Made by a program: the position numbers and the translations under genes. Below the pieces are notes generated by a model. It saw only the letters and a list, made by a program, of their open reading frames with translations, did not search any database and had not been told where the DNA came from. From Lachnospiraceae bacterium (GTDB lineage Bacteria; Bacillota; Clostridia; Lachnospirales; Lachnospiraceae), in the NCBI GenBank assembly GCA_910574885.1, contig CAJTDD010000015.1, positions 1 to 64,000 on the forward strand: a stretch of DNA of 64,000 bases, read 5' to 3'. This document shows positions 8,581-18,328 of this stretch, piece after piece. Positions within the stretch are counted from its first letter, which is position 1. Each line of letters begins with the position of its first letter.

Positions 8581-11500
8581 ATGTATATAGCAGATTTACA
8601 TATTCATTCCCGCTATTCCCGGGCAACCAGCAAGGACTGTACTCCGGAATCCCTGGATCTCTGGGCAAGACGGAAAGGCATCGGCATTGTAGGAAGCGGT
8701 GATTTCACACATCCTGAATGGCGGAAGGAACTGGAAGAAAAACTTGCGCCTACAGGCAACGGACTGTATGTGTTAAAGGACGAATATCGGATAGAGGACC
8801 CGTTTCTTGCCGATACCATACAGCCTCATTTTGTGATAACCGGGGAAATCAGTTCCATTTACAAAAAATATGGAAAGGTGCGCAAAGTCCATAGCTTAAT
8901 CTTGCTGCCCGGGCTTGACGACGCCGAAACCATTTCTCACAAACTGGAAGCAATCGGTAACATTCATTCGGATGGCAGACCGATATTGGGGCTTGACTGT
9001 CATGACTTGCTGGAGATTCTTCTGGAGCTGTGTCCATCTGCCGTATATGTCCCTGCCCATATCTGGACACCCCATTTTTCTCTGTTTGGCGCTTTTTCTG
9101 GTTTTGATTCCGTGGAGGAATGTTACGGCGACCTTGCCAGCCATATCCATGCGATGGAAACAGGGCTTTCCTCCGATCCGCCCATGAACTGGCGGGTTTC
9201 TGCCCTTGACCGTTACCAGCTTATCTCCAATTCGGACGCACATTCTCCGGCAAAGCTTGGACGAGAGGCAAATCTTCTGGATATTTTCCTGTCCTACGAA
9301 GAGTTGGCTGCGGCAATCCAAACTGGAAAAGGGCTGGTGGGAACGATTGAATTTTTTCCGGAAGAAGGAAAATATCATTATGACGGTCATCGGAAATGCG
9401 GCATCTGCCTCTCCCCCACTGACGCCGAAAAATATGGAGGCGTATGCCCGGTCTGCGGACGTAAACTAACCATCGGAGTATCCCACCGTATTGAACAGAT
9501 GGCAGACCGAGGCGAAGGGCATGTGAAAGAAAATGCAGCACACTACGAAAGCCTGGTTCCCTTGCCCGAAATCATCGGAGCATCCGCAGGATATTCGTCT
9601 GCAAGCGTCAAAGTCCAACGGGAATATCAGAATATGCTGAAAAAACTGGGACCAGAATTCCATATCCTGCGGGACATTCCTCTGGAAGAAATCCGCAGCG
9701 TATCAGGCATATTGATTTCTGAAGGAATCGGACGTCTACGGGAGGGTAAGGTGACAAGAATTCCCGGATTCGACGGGCAATACGGAACCATCCGTCTATT
9801 CACTCCCCAAGAGCTTGACCGTCTTCACGGACAGCTAAGTCTTTTTGACGGGCAGATGGATGTTATGGAGAATACCTCCACACTTGAAACAGGCTGGCAG
9901 AATCCGGGGCATATTCTGGAACCTGAACGCTTAAACAAAAGTGTCCAGGACAACAACATTTTAGATCAAGATATGACTAACGCGAACCAGCGCCTTGCAA
10001 TAGAAGCCATCGACCGTGTTACCCTGGTGACTGCGGGACCCGGAACCGGCAAGACACGCACCCTAACCTCTCACATTCTGCATCTCCTGGAGACAAGGCG
10101 TGTCAAGTCATCCTGTATCACAGCGGTTACATTTACCAATCAGGCTGCAGAGGAAATGCGGGCGCGTATCCGGAAGCAATCCGGGAAAAGTACGGCAGCA
10201 AGAAAGCTTACCGTTGGAACCTTCCACTCCATAGCCTGGAAGATCCTTATGGAAAATGGTAATGAGGCATCCCTGGCCGGCGAAACGGAAATGAGAGATC
10301 TGGCAAGGCAGCTTATTAAAACCTTCCAACTGGACATGTCCGTCTCCCGTTTTCTGACTGCAGTCTCAGAATACAAAACAAGACTTTACCGCCTTGATTC
10401 CTGGGCAGAAAAGGAATCCTTACAGACGGGGCCTGCCTTCCCCATAGAAGAAAATGAGCCACAGCTTAAAGATGCGTTTGAGGAATACCAGAATTTTCTC
10501 AGAGAATGGAATCTTCTGGATTTTGACGATATATTGATAGAAGCCCTGCGCATTGCCCGCCAAAGCGCCGTACCAGACGACCGTTTTTCCTATCTCTTAG
10601 TAGACGAGTTCCAGGACATCAGTCCTCTTGAGTACCAGCTTGTAAAGACGTGGAATGCAGGCGGAAAAGAGCTGTTCGCCATCGGAGACTCGGACCAGTC
10701 CATCTATGGTTTCCGCGGCTCAGATGCAGGCTGTTTTAAACGTCTCGCCAAAGACTTTCCTGACGCCCGCCAGATTACCCTTGAGGAGAACTACCGCTCT
10801 ACGCCGCAGATTCTTTCCTTTGCATCAGAAATTATTTCCCAAAATCCGGGAGGCAGGCGGCATTTCAATCCAAACCGACAAGACGGAACCCCTGTCCGGC
10901 TTGTGGAAGCAGACAGCGCCGCGTCCGAGGCAATCTTCATAGCCAAAGAAATCAACCGTCTTGCGGGAGGAATCGGAATGTTGGAAGCCCATGAGATATT
11001 TCCGGAAAATGAGGGGCAGATCCGAAGCTTTGACGATATTGCTGTTCTGTATAGAACCCACCGTCAGGCTGATTTATTGGAAACCTGCCTGAAAAAGGAG
11101 GGAATTCCTTATGTAGTGTCAGGGCGGGACGATTACCTCACGGAGCCTTACGTGCGTGGAACCATAAGTTTCTTCCAAAGCCTGCTGTACCCAGAAAACA
11201 GGCTCGCCGGACAGACGGCTCTGAAACTTTTATGGAACCTTGAGGAAGGGGCGCTGACAGACAGCATTTATGAAAATATGGCTGAGAAATATATGCCTTG
11301 GATGAAAAAGAAGAAACCTGTGAAAATCCTGGAGGAATGGATGGCAGATCTGCACCTGGAAAAGAACAAATCAATGCAAAAGCTGACTCAGACTGCAGTC
11401 TTCTATCCGGTAATGGCTGATTTTATGAATGCGCTGGAGTTCGGTGTAGAAAGCGACCTGAAGCGCTGCGGAGATAAACAATATAAGTCGGGAGCCGTTA

Positions 11501-11805
11501 CGCTGATGACCCTTCATGGCTCAAAGGGTCTGGAATTCCCGGCTGTCTTGATTTTCGGAGTCAGCAAAGGACTGGTTCCATTTGAAAATGGACGTTATAT
11601 CACCGATATCGAGGAAGAACGCCGGCTGCTTTTTGTGGGAGCTACCAGAGCGCGGGAAACCTTGCTCCTTACTTCCTCAAAGGAAGACTCTGAATTTTTA
11701 AAAAATCTGCCCCAAGAACTGGTGCATCGAGAAAAAGCCAGGCCGTCGAAACAGGAAGGAAATGGCAGGCAGATGGAGTTGTTTGAGTTTATGAAAATCG
11801 AGTAG
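8581..11805 (+). CDS. EndoQ-like PHP nuclease fused to a UvrD/Rep-type helicase
   Basis: 1074-aa two-part DNA repair protein. Residues 1 to ~400 form a PHP metal-dependent domain opening with the HxH motif ADLHIHSRYS (His7, His9) and carrying a four-Cys zinc site (CGIC near 273 and CPVC near 289). This architecture is that of endonuclease Q, which nicks DNA 5' of deaminated bases. After a linker, residues ~465-1050 are a superfamily 1A helicase: GPGTGKT (~486), VDEFQD (~674), GDSDQSIYGFRG (~702), EENYRS (~734), TLHGSKGLEF (~978) and FVGATRARE (~1018). All key helicase residues are present. It is monocistronic with its own promoter. A nicking enzyme plus an unwinding motor in one chain suggests repair of deaminated DNA; the substrate is inferred. 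Confidence 0.88.
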   Translation: MYIADLHIHSRYSRATSKDCTPESLDLWARRKGIGIVGSGDFTHPEWRKELEEKLAPTGNGLYVLKDEYRIEDPFLADTIQPHFVITGEISSIYKKYGKVRKVHSLILLPGLDDAETISHKLEAIGNIHSDGRPILGLDCHDLLEILLELCPSAVYVPAHIWTPHFSLFGAFSGFDSVEECYGDLASHIHAMETGLSSDPPMNWRVSALDRYQLISNSDAHSPAKLGREANLLDIFLSYEELAAAIQTGKGLVGTIEFFPEEGKYHYDGHRKCGICLSPTDAEKYGGVCPVCGRKLTIGVSHRIEQMADRGEGHVKENAAHYESLVPLPEIIGASAGYSSASVKVQREYQNMLKKLGPEFHILRDIPLEEIRSVSGILISEGIGRLREGKVTRIPGFDGQYGTIRLFTPQELDRLHGQLSLFDGQMDVMENTSTLETGWQNPGHILEPERLNKSVQDNNILDQDMTNANQRLAIEAIDRVTLVTAGPGTGKTRTLTSHILHLLETRRVKSSCITAVTFTNQAAEEMRARIRKQSGKSTAARKLTVGTFHSIAWKILMENGNEASLAGETEMRDLARQLIKTFQLDMSVSRFLTAVSEYKTRLYRLDSWAEKESLQTGPAFPIEENEPQLKDAFEEYQNFLREWNLLDFDDILIEALRIARQSAVPDDRFSYLLVDEFQDISPLEYQLVKTWNAGGKELFAIGDSDQSIYGFRGSDAGCFKRLAKDFPDARQITLEENYRSTPQILSFASEIISQNPGGRRHFNPNRQDGTPVRLVEADSAASEAIFIAKEINRLAGGIGMLEAHEIFPENEGQIRSFDDIAVLYRTHRQADLLETCLKKEGIPYVVSGRDDYLTEPYVRGTISFFQSLLYPENRLAGQTALKLLWNLEEGALTDSIYENMAEKYMPWMKKKKPVKILEEWMADLHLEKNKSMQKLTQTAVFYPVMADFMNALEFGVESDLKRCGDKQYKSGAVTLMTLHGSKGLEFPAVLIFGVSKGLVPFENGRYITDIEEERRLLFVGATRARETLLLTSSKEDSEFLKNLPQELVHREKARPSKQEGNGRQMELFEFMKIE

Positions 11806-11827
11806 GGAAGTGCCATCTTTCCCTACT
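11803..11827. terminator. Hairpin between convergent PHP-UvrD and pyrD
   Basis: GTAGGGAA and TTCCCTAC form an 8-bp stem around the end of the helicase gene. No clear U-tract follows on the plus strand; on the minus strand a short ATTTTC follows. It is possibly a weak bidirectional terminator for the two converging genes. Confidence 0.35.
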
Positions 11828-11843
11828 CGCCGCGGGGCAATGC

Positions 11844-12746
11844 TTACCGCACTGCCCCCACCAATTCCTTCACATCTTCCATACGGTTCTCTCTTAGGTA
11901 TGTCTCAATCCCTTCGATAATCTCCACCGTCACAGCCGGATTGTGGAAATTCGCCGTTCCCACAGACACGGCGCTGGCCCCTGCAAGCAACATCTCAATG
12001 GCATCTTCCACGCCCGCGATTCCTCCCATGCCAATTACAGGAATCTTCACTGCCTTCGCCGCCTGATAGACCATACGCACGGCAATCGGATGAATCGCAG
12101 GTCCGGAAACGCCCCCTGTCTGGTTCGCCAACGCAAATGTCCTCCTGCGGATATCAATCTTCATTCCCGTCAATGTATTGATCAGAGACACCACGTCTGC
12201 GCCCCCTGCCTCAACTGCCTTCGCCATCTCGGAAATATCCGTCACATTGGGGCTTAACTTCATGATTACCGGCTGTTTCGCATACTTTTTGACTGCTTTG
12301 GTAATATCTTCCGCCGCCTTGGGGTTCTGTCCAAAGGCAATCCCGCCCTCCTTCACATTGGGACAGGAGATATTGATTTCCAGCATATCCACATCTTCAT
12401 TTCCAAGACGCTCCACAACCTCACAGTAGTCTTCCTCAGATTTTCCGCATACATTCACGATAATCTTTGTATCGTATTTTCGCAGAAATGGAATATCCCG
12501 CTCACAGAACAAGTCAATCCCCGGATTCTGCAGCCCGATTGCATTCATCATGCCGCCTGTGGTTTCCGCCACCCGGGGAGTCGGATTTCCCTCCCAGGGC
12601 ACATTGGAAACCCCTTTTGTGGTAACGGCGCCGAGCCTGTTCAAATCCACAAAATCCGCATATTCCGCACCGGAGCCAAACGTCCCGGAAGCCACCGTCA
12701 CCGGATTCTTCCACTCCACTCCTGCAATATTTACTTTCAAATTCAT
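11844..12746 (-). CDS. pyrD: Dihydroorotate dehydrogenase B, catalytic subunit
   Basis: 300-aa FMN enzyme of class 1B that oxidises dihydroorotate to orotate in pyrimidine synthesis, passing electrons to the PyrK subunit and then NAD+. The TIM-barrel signatures are present: VTVASGTFGSG near the N-terminus, catalytic-loop Cys in NISCPNVKEGG near residue 128, IMKLSPNV, and phosphate-binding GMGGIAGVEDAIEMLLAGAS near the C-terminus. A catalytic Cys rather than Ser fits class 1. The ATG overlaps the pyrK stop (TGATG), so the heterotetramer subunits are translationally coupled. It is the last gene of the pyr cluster. Confidence 0.97.
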   Translation of the reverse strand: MNLKVNIAGVEWKNPVTVASGTFGSGAEYADFVDLNRLGAVTTKGVSNVPWEGNPTPRVAETTGGMMNAIGLQNPGIDLFCERDIPFLRKYDTKIIVNVCGKSEEDYCEVVERLGNEDVDMLEINISCPNVKEGGIAFGQNPKAAEDITKAVKKYAKQPVIMKLSPNVTDISEMAKAVEAGGADVVSLINTLTGMKIDIRRRTFALANQTGGVSGPAIHPIAVRMVYQAAKAVKIPVIGMGGIAGVEDAIEMLLAGASAVSVGTANFHNPAVTVEIIEGIETYLRENRMEDVKELVGAVR

Positions 12747-13531
12747 CAGATCTCCACCTCCGTCGAAAGGAATACCGGACCATCCTTACAAATCCGGGCG
12801 TTATGCACGTTCGTATGAGGGTCACGTTCCTTGGTGCGGCAGACGCATCCAAGACATGCCCCTATCCCACACGCCATCCTTTCCTCCAAGGAAATATAGC
12901 ACGCTATCTTTTTTTCTTTGGCAAACTCCTTGATTGCACGCAGCATCGGAGTGGGCCCACAGGCAAAAATAATGTCCGCATCCAGGCCATTTTCCCGAAT
13001 AGCATCCAGTACATTCCCCTTCGTTCCCACACTCCCGTCTTCCGTGGAAATGTACAGCTCTCCGTTTTGCTCAAACTCTTCTTTTAAAAATATATGGGCA
13101 TCCCGGTATCCGGCCACAATCTGTTTCTTCCCGCACTCCATCTGCTTTGCCAGCTCCAAAATCGGCGGCACTCCTATCCCCCCGCCCATCAGAAATACGC
13201 GTTTTCCTATCGCTTCTTTCACGGGAAATCCATTCCCAAGGGGCCCGACTACCGGAATCCTATCGCCTGCACTCATTCTGGAAAACTGCTCTGTCCCCGT
13301 GTTCTGACCTGTTACACGGTATACGACGCGCAGTCTTCCCTTCTCACGGTCTATCTCACATATGCTGATCGGTCTTGGAAGCAGCCTGCTTGCATCATTG
13401 GTATACAAGGACAAAAACTGCCCAGGCTTTGCACTTTCTGAAGCCTCTGTCTGTATCCACATGCTGTAGATTCCATCTGCAAGGGATTCCTGCGACACGA
13501 CTCTTGCAATCTCTTTCTTCCTCTCTTCCAT
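12746..13531 (-). CDS. pyrK: Dihydroorotate dehydrogenase B, electron-transfer subunit
   Basis: 261-aa FAD and [2Fe-2S] protein that carries electrons from PyrD to NAD+. The FAD-binding part shows the RPISICEID motif, the NAD-binding part shows VFLMGGGIGVPPILELAK, and a C-terminal Cys cluster (CGIGACLGCVC, then Cys about 17 residues on) holds the iron-sulfur centre. Length is normal for PyrK. It lies 40 bp after pyrF and overlaps pyrD by one base. Confidence 0.96.
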   Translation of the reverse strand: MEERKKEIARVVSQESLADGIYSMWIQTEASESAKPGQFLSLYTNDASRLLPRPISICEIDREKGRLRVVYRVTGQNTGTEQFSRMSAGDRIPVVGPLGNGFPVKEAIGKRVFLMGGGIGVPPILELAKQMECGKKQIVAGYRDAHIFLKEEFEQNGELYISTEDGSVGTKGNVLDAIRENGLDADIIFACGPTPMLRAIKEFAKEKKIACYISLEERMACGIGACLGCVCRTKERDPHTNVHNARICKDGPVFLSTEVEI

Positions 13532-13571
13532 CTCTTTCTCCCACTTTCCATTATATTAGAGCCGAAACATT

Positions 13572-14489
13572 CTAAAGCGCACCCTGGATATCTGTAATCA
13601 TTTCCTTCACTGCCGCCCTTGACGCCTCCGCAAATGCCTCCTCGCCATACCTCTCATACTTTTCCTGCTTATACGCCGCAATAATCCCGCGGGAGGAATT
13701 CACGATTGCCCCCAACCCGTCTTCATTGAAGAAATGCGCCAGATCTTTTCCTTTTCCGCCTTGCGCTCCGTAACCCGGTACAAGGATGTAAGCCTTTGGC
13801 ATAACCTTTCTGAGAATCTTCCCCATCTCCGGATAGGTAGCGCCCACGACTGCGCCTACGTAACTGTATTCGTCTCCCATCAGTTCTTCACCCCAGGCGG
13901 CAACTTTCTCACCCACCAGCTCATACAGCGGCTTTCCGTCAACCAATTGATCCTGGAACTCTCCGCTGGACGGATTTGACGTCTTCACCAGCACAAAGAT
14001 TCCCTTTTTCTCTTCCTTGCAAACCTTCAAGAACGGATTGACACCGTCCGACCCCAGATACGGGTTCACCGTCACGAAATCCTCGTCAAAAGGCCGGCAG
14101 GATTTGCTCCCTACCTGAACCCGTCCCAGATGCCCCACTGCATAGGCGGCCGAAGTGGAGCCGATGTCTCCCCTCTTAATATCTCCGATAACCACCAGCC
14201 CTTTTTCTTTACAGTAATCCACCGTCTTCGCAAACGCCGCAAGCCCTGGGAGCCCAAACTGTTCGTACATGGCAATCTGCGGCTTCACCGCCGGAATCAA
14301 ATCATAAGTCTGGTCCACAATGGCTTTATTGAACTGCCAGATTGCTTCCGCCGCTCCCTCCAATGTCTCCCCATATTCCTGAAAAGCCTTTTTCTGCACA
14401 TGTTTTGGCACATAGTCCAGCATAGGGTCCAGGCCTACCACAATGGGGGCCTTCGTTTTCCTGATATTTTCCACTAATTTATTGATCAT
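13572..14489 (-). CDS. pyrF: Orotidine 5'-phosphate decarboxylase
   Basis: 305-aa enzyme making UMP from OMP, the last step of the de novo pathway. The length and the motif DIKRGDIGSTSAAYA near residue 100 (catalytic Asp-Lys-Asp array) mark the long, group 2 type of PyrF rather than the ~240-aa form. VGLDPMLDYVP near the start and the C-terminal VPGYGAQGG and NSSRGI phosphate-binding segments are intact. A strong AGGAGGT site precedes the ATG. It is the second gene of the cluster, 47 bp after pyrC. Confidence 0.97.
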   Translation of the reverse strand: MINKLVENIRKTKAPIVVGLDPMLDYVPKHVQKKAFQEYGETLEGAAEAIWQFNKAIVDQTYDLIPAVKPQIAMYEQFGLPGLAAFAKTVDYCKEKGLVVIGDIKRGDIGSTSAAYAVGHLGRVQVGSKSCRPFDEDFVTVNPYLGSDGVNPFLKVCKEEKKGIFVLVKTSNPSSGEFQDQLVDGKPLYELVGEKVAAWGEELMGDEYSYVGAVVGATYPEMGKILRKVMPKAYILVPGYGAQGGKGKDLAHFFNEDGLGAIVNSSRGIIAAYKQEKYERYGEEAFAEASRAAVKEMITDIQGAL

Positions 14490-14536
14490 GTCCTTAACCT
14501 CCTGTTATCATATCCAAACTGTAATATTGTATTTAT

Positions 14537-15823
14537 CTAATCCTGCAAAATATCATACACAATCTTCCCGTCCACAATCGTACACACGACCTCTCCCGTC
14601 ACTTCAAACCCGTCGAAAGGCGTATTCTTCCCCTTAGAGACAAACGTATTCTTATCAATCCGATACGTCCTTGCCGGGTCAAAGACCGTTATATCCGCCG
14701 CCTTTCCCTCCGACACGCTGCCCCTGTCCGCAAGCCCCAGAATCTTTGCAGGATGATAGCTCATCTTCGCCGCCATATCCATAACGCTTAAAATCCCGGT
14801 CTTTACCAAATACGTAAAGGTAAGCGCCGCAGACGTCTCAAGCCCTACAATCCCGAAAGCCGCTTCTGCCATAGACTTGTCCTTTTCTTCCCTTGCATGG
14901 GGCGCATGGTCTGTTGCAATCACATCCATCACCCCATCCTTCAATCCCTGACGCAGGGCCTCTACGTCCGCCTTGCTGCGAAGGGGCGGGTTCATCTTGT
15001 AATTCCCGTCATCCTCTTTGATATCGTCCGAACTCAGGATAAAATGATGCGGACATACTTCCGCAGTCACAGGAAGCTCCTCTTCCTTCGCCAGGCGTAC
15101 CATCTTCACGCTGTCTGCCGTGGAACAGTGGCAGAGATGAAGCCGTACTTTGGTTTCCTTCGCAAGCAGGATATCTCTTGCCGTAATCACATCTTCCACA
15201 GAATTCGTAATCCCTTTCAGTCCAAGACGTTTTGCATTCTCATCTGCATTCATCACGCCTTGTTCCACCAACGTCTGGTCCTCACAATGGGCAAACACGG
15301 CAATCCCGCAGTCTTTTGCCTCCTTCATGCCCTGCCGGTACAGAGAAGCATTCATCACAGATTTGCCGTCTTCGCTAATGGCATGGCAGCCTGCCTTTGC
15401 CATCCCGCTGATGTCTGCCAACTCTTCCCCCTTCTGCCCTTTTGTGACTGCCCCAAGTTGAATCACATGGGCAAGCGATTCCCCTTTCGCCCGCTCATGT
15501 ACCCTTGCCACCTTCTCCCCGTCGTCCATGACAGGCTTCGTATTGGGCATGGCGCACACGGTCGTCACGCCGCCCTTTACCGCCGCCCTGCCGCCGGTGG
15601 CAAGGGTCTCTTTGTACTCAAGGCCCGGATCCCGGAAATGCACATGCAGGTCAATCAGCCCCGGCATCACATAGCAGCCTTTGGCATTGATGATACGGTC
15701 GGCATTCTCATCTATCTGTTCTGCAACCTTCTCTATCCTGCCATCCTTAATGAAAACGTCGTAACATCCGTCCTTCTGTGTCAGCGGATCGACTACATGC
15801 CCATTCTGAATTAAAATCGTCAT
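14537..15823 (-). CDS. pyrC: Dihydroorotase
   Basis: 428-aa zinc amidohydrolase closing carbamoyl-aspartate to dihydroorotate. It has the HxH metal motif in DLHVHFRDPG near residue 60, CPHHF near 230, and the catalytic-Asp motif ATDHAPH near 305. Size and motifs indicate the class I (Bacillus-type) enzyme. It is the first gene of pyrC-pyrF-pyrK-pyrD. pyrB, pyrAA/AB and pyrE are not here. The short leader after the ctpA-like terminator shows no obvious PyrR-binding attenuator, so control at this site is unclear. Confidence 0.97.
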   Translation of the reverse strand: MTILIQNGHVVDPLTQKDGCYDVFIKDGRIEKVAEQIDENADRIINAKGCYVMPGLIDLHVHFRDPGLEYKETLATGGRAAVKGGVTTVCAMPNTKPVMDDGEKVARVHERAKGESLAHVIQLGAVTKGQKGEELADISGMAKAGCHAISEDGKSVMNASLYRQGMKEAKDCGIAVFAHCEDQTLVEQGVMNADENAKRLGLKGITNSVEDVITARDILLAKETKVRLHLCHCSTADSVKMVRLAKEEELPVTAEVCPHHFILSSDDIKEDDGNYKMNPPLRSKADVEALRQGLKDGVMDVIATDHAPHAREEKDKSMAEAAFGIVGLETSAALTFTYLVKTGILSVMDMAAKMSYHPAKILGLADRGSVSEGKAADITVFDPARTYRIDKNTFVSKGKNTPFDGFEVTGEVVCTIVDGKIVYDILQD

Positions 15824-15886
15824 ATTCCCTGTCCTTTCTTTTTCCGTTTCTAATCACTTTTGTATCCTATTCTATCACACAGAATG

Positions 15887-15914
15887 AAAAAAGGGAATGC
15901 CCAAAAACATTCCC
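15887..15914 (-). terminator. Rho-independent terminator after the S41 protease gene
   Basis: On the minus strand GGGAATG, an 8-base loop, CATTCCC and a run of six T directly follow the stop codon at 15914-15916. This is a textbook intrinsic terminator separating the ftsEX operon from pyrC. Confidence 0.85.
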
Positions 15915-17086
15915 TACATCTTTCCCCGCAGCACTTCCACAGCCTTATCAAGCTGGTTATCCTCCTCTGGGTCTTCTTCATTCACTTCGTATTCTACCTC
16001 CACATCCGGGGTAATCCCCGTTCCGTGGATATTTCTCCCTTTCGGTGTAAAATATTCGGCAATCGTCAGCTTCACGCTGGTCCCGTCCTTCAAGTCAAAA
16101 ATCTGCTGCACAACCCCTTTGCCGTAAGACTGAGTCCCGACAATAACGCCCGTTCCATAGTCCTGAATGGCGCCTGCGTAGATTTCCGATGCGCTGGCGC
16201 TGTTTCCATTCATCAGAACAGCCAGCGGAAGATTGAACTGATGCGCCTCGTCCGAACGTTCCTCATCTCTATTACCATCTTTATCCTCTGTATAGACAAT
16301 CAAGCCTTCCGGGAGCATCAAGTCTAACATCTCACACACAGTACTCAGATTCCCGCCAGGGTTATTCCTAAGGTCTACTACCAGCCCTTTCATTCCCTGA
16401 CCTTCCAAATCCTCCAAAGCCTGCTTATACTGTTTGTATGTCACAAGATCAAACTCAGATACAGCAATATACCCGATGCCGTCTTCCATCATCCGATATG
16501 CCACCGTCTGCGCCTGAATCGTATTCCGTACTGCCGTCACACTGACTTCCTCATGGTCGTCTCCCCGGTACACGGTCAGATTGACTTCCGTTCCTTTCTC
16601 TCCCTTGATATGGGATACCACCTCTGACAGATCTTTCCCTGTCACTTCCATATCCTCAACCTTGTACAAGATATCGTTATCTCTAAGTCCTGCCTCCATG
16701 GCGGGCGACCCTTCATATATCCGAATCAGGGTCACGACACCTGTATTAATATCCTGGCTCAGCACTGCGCCAATTCCGTCGTACTCGCCTTCCGTAGTCT
16801 CAATCAGCGCCCTCGTCTCTTCGGCGTCGTAATATACGGAATAGGGATCGTCAAGACCACTGATAAACCCCTTGTAAATCCCTTCCCTCAGGGCGTCGTC
16901 CTCTACCTCCCCAAGATACGTCTGGTTAATCAGCTTCCTAAGTGTCCCAAGCTTCCCTGACGTATCGCTGCCGGAGCTATTCTCCCGGCTATAAGCCTTC
17001 AATCCGCAGGACATAAGCCCCGCCACCAACAATATAGCAAGGGCGCCGCAAAGCGCCCCCTGCATAAAACTCTTCCTATTCTTCAT
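15914..17086 (-). CDS. Carboxyl-terminal processing protease, S41 family (CtpA-like)
   Basis: About 390-aa exported serine protease. An N-terminal membrane anchor (ALCGALAILLVAGLMSCGL) is followed by a PDZ domain (about residues 80-165) and the S41 catalytic core with Ser in NGNSASASE (~295) and Lys in SYGKGVVQ (~322). A Cys in LMSCG could act as a weak lipobox. The start at 17086 (MKNRKSF) is preferred over an upstream in-frame codon because AGGTTGAGG precedes it and the signal sequence follows at once. It lies directly after the M23 hydrolase in the ftsEX operon, which suggests it processes cell-wall proteins. Confidence 0.9.
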   Translation of the reverse strand: MKNRKSFMQGALCGALAILLVAGLMSCGLKAYSRENSSGSDTSGKLGTLRKLINQTYLGEVEDDALREGIYKGFISGLDDPYSVYYDAEETRALIETTEGEYDGIGAVLSQDINTGVVTLIRIYEGSPAMEAGLRDNDILYKVEDMEVTGKDLSEVVSHIKGEKGTEVNLTVYRGDDHEEVSVTAVRNTIQAQTVAYRMMEDGIGYIAVSEFDLVTYKQYKQALEDLEGQGMKGLVVDLRNNPGGNLSTVCEMLDLMLPEGLIVYTEDKDGNRDEERSDEAHQFNLPLAVLMNGNSASASEIYAGAIQDYGTGVIVGTQSYGKGVVQQIFDLKDGTSVKLTIAEYFTPKGRNIHGTGITPDVEVEYEVNEEDPEEDNQLDKAVEVLRGKM

Positions 17087-17152
17087 CTTGACCTCAACCT
17101 TTTTATAATACTGCCCTGCAAGAACTATTTGAAAAGAGTCCGAAAACAATTC

Positions 17153-18298
17153 CTATAAATAGTTACGCGGATTCACCGGAGTCCCATTCAGCATAACCTG
17201 AAAATGCAGATGCGGTCCCGTAGACTGACCCGTGGAACCAACTGCCGCAATGTTCTGTCCCTTGCTCACTGACTGGCCCTCCGACACATACAATGCACTG
17301 GCATGCATATAATAAGTCTGCAATCCGTTCCCGTGATTGATCACGACCCAATTTCCCGCACTGCTGCTGTATCTTGCCGTCGTGACCGTTCCGGCTGCCG
17401 CCGCATAGATTGGCGTCCCTGTAGGCGCCGCCAGATCCATTCCCTTGTGGTTATTGCCTGCGCCCGCAATCGGGGCTTCCCGCCATCCGAACTCACTGGA
17501 AATACGGGAATATCCTGGACATGGATGGGTAAACATCCCATTCCCTGACACCACGGCAGCTCCCGCACCGCCTCCTGAACCTGCATTCGCCTGCGCCTCC
17601 GCCTGTGCCTTGGCAAGCCTTGCCAGCTCTTCCTGCTTACGCGCCGCCGCTGCCGCTGCTTCTTTCAACTGCGCAAGCCGCTCCTGCGTGGCTCCTAAGT
17701 CTGCGCTGATTTGTTTCAGTTCTTCCTCCTTGCCCTCCACCAGTTGATTCAGCTCCTCCTGCTTCGCAATCAGGCTGTCCTGCAAGGTTTCCAGTTCTGC
17801 ATATTCTGTTTTCAGCATCTCCTCCTGCTCGGCTACCGCCTCCACGATCTGCTGAAACTCTGTCAGCATATTCCTGTCATACTGTGAAATCGTCGTAATG
17901 TACTCCGCATTATTCAGAAACTCCCCAATGCTCTTGGACTCGCACAGAATCTCAATAAATTGTGAGTTCCCGTTCTCATACATGTACTTAATCCGCTTCT
18001 TCATGCTTTCGTACTGGTCGTTCTCGTCAATCTTCGCCTGAACCAGTTCTTCTTCCTTCTCGCGGACCTCGATTTCCTTCGCCTCAATCTTTGCCTTCGT
18101 CTCGTCCATCTCCGTGAGAATTCCATTCAACTGATTCTCAAGAGATGCTTTCTCCCCTTCCGCAGCCTTCTTTTGATTCTCCAGTTCCTCGGCTTTCTTC
18201 TCCGTCTCACTGATCTCCGATGCATCCGCGTTGGCAGCCATTCCAAGGCAGAGTACGGATACCAGCAGAAGACTCGCAATCTTCTTTCTAAGTATCAT
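17153..18298 (-). CDS. Coiled-coil M23 peptidoglycan hydrolase (EnvC/PcsB-like FtsEX partner)
   Basis: 381 aa: a signal peptide (residues ~1-26, cleavage near ANADA), a long Glu/Lys-rich coiled coil (~30-230), an Ala/Gly-rich linker, and a C-terminal LytM/M23 domain with NNHKGMDL (~283) and HLHFQV (~365) zinc ligands. In FtsEX systems a coiled-coil partner binds FtsX outside the membrane and is switched on by ATP hydrolysis. The domain order and the position just after ftsX make that role very likely here. An intact HxxxD and HxH mean it should be catalytically active, unlike EnvC of E. coli, whose M23 domain is degenerate. Confidence 0.92.
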   Translation of the reverse strand: MILRKKIASLLLVSVLCLGMAANADASEISETEKKAEELENQKKAAEGEKASLENQLNGILTEMDETKAKIEAKEIEVREKEEELVQAKIDENDQYESMKKRIKYMYENGNSQFIEILCESKSIGEFLNNAEYITTISQYDRNMLTEFQQIVEAVAEQEEMLKTEYAELETLQDSLIAKQEELNQLVEGKEEELKQISADLGATQERLAQLKEAAAAAARKQEELARLAKAQAEAQANAGSGGGAGAAVVSGNGMFTHPCPGYSRISSEFGWREAPIAGAGNNHKGMDLAAPTGTPIYAAAAGTVTTARYSSSAGNWVVINHGNGLQTYYMHASALYVSEGQSVSKGQNIAAVGSTGQSTGPHLHFQVMLNGTPVNPRNYL

Positions 18299-18328
18299 AT
18301 GTCCCCTCCTATTATTTTATACATCCCC

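Noticed and set aside
14897..15814. 305-codon plus-strand frame opposite pyrC
   Set aside because: pyrC has intact metal and catalytic motifs on the other strand; the antisense frame resembles no protein.
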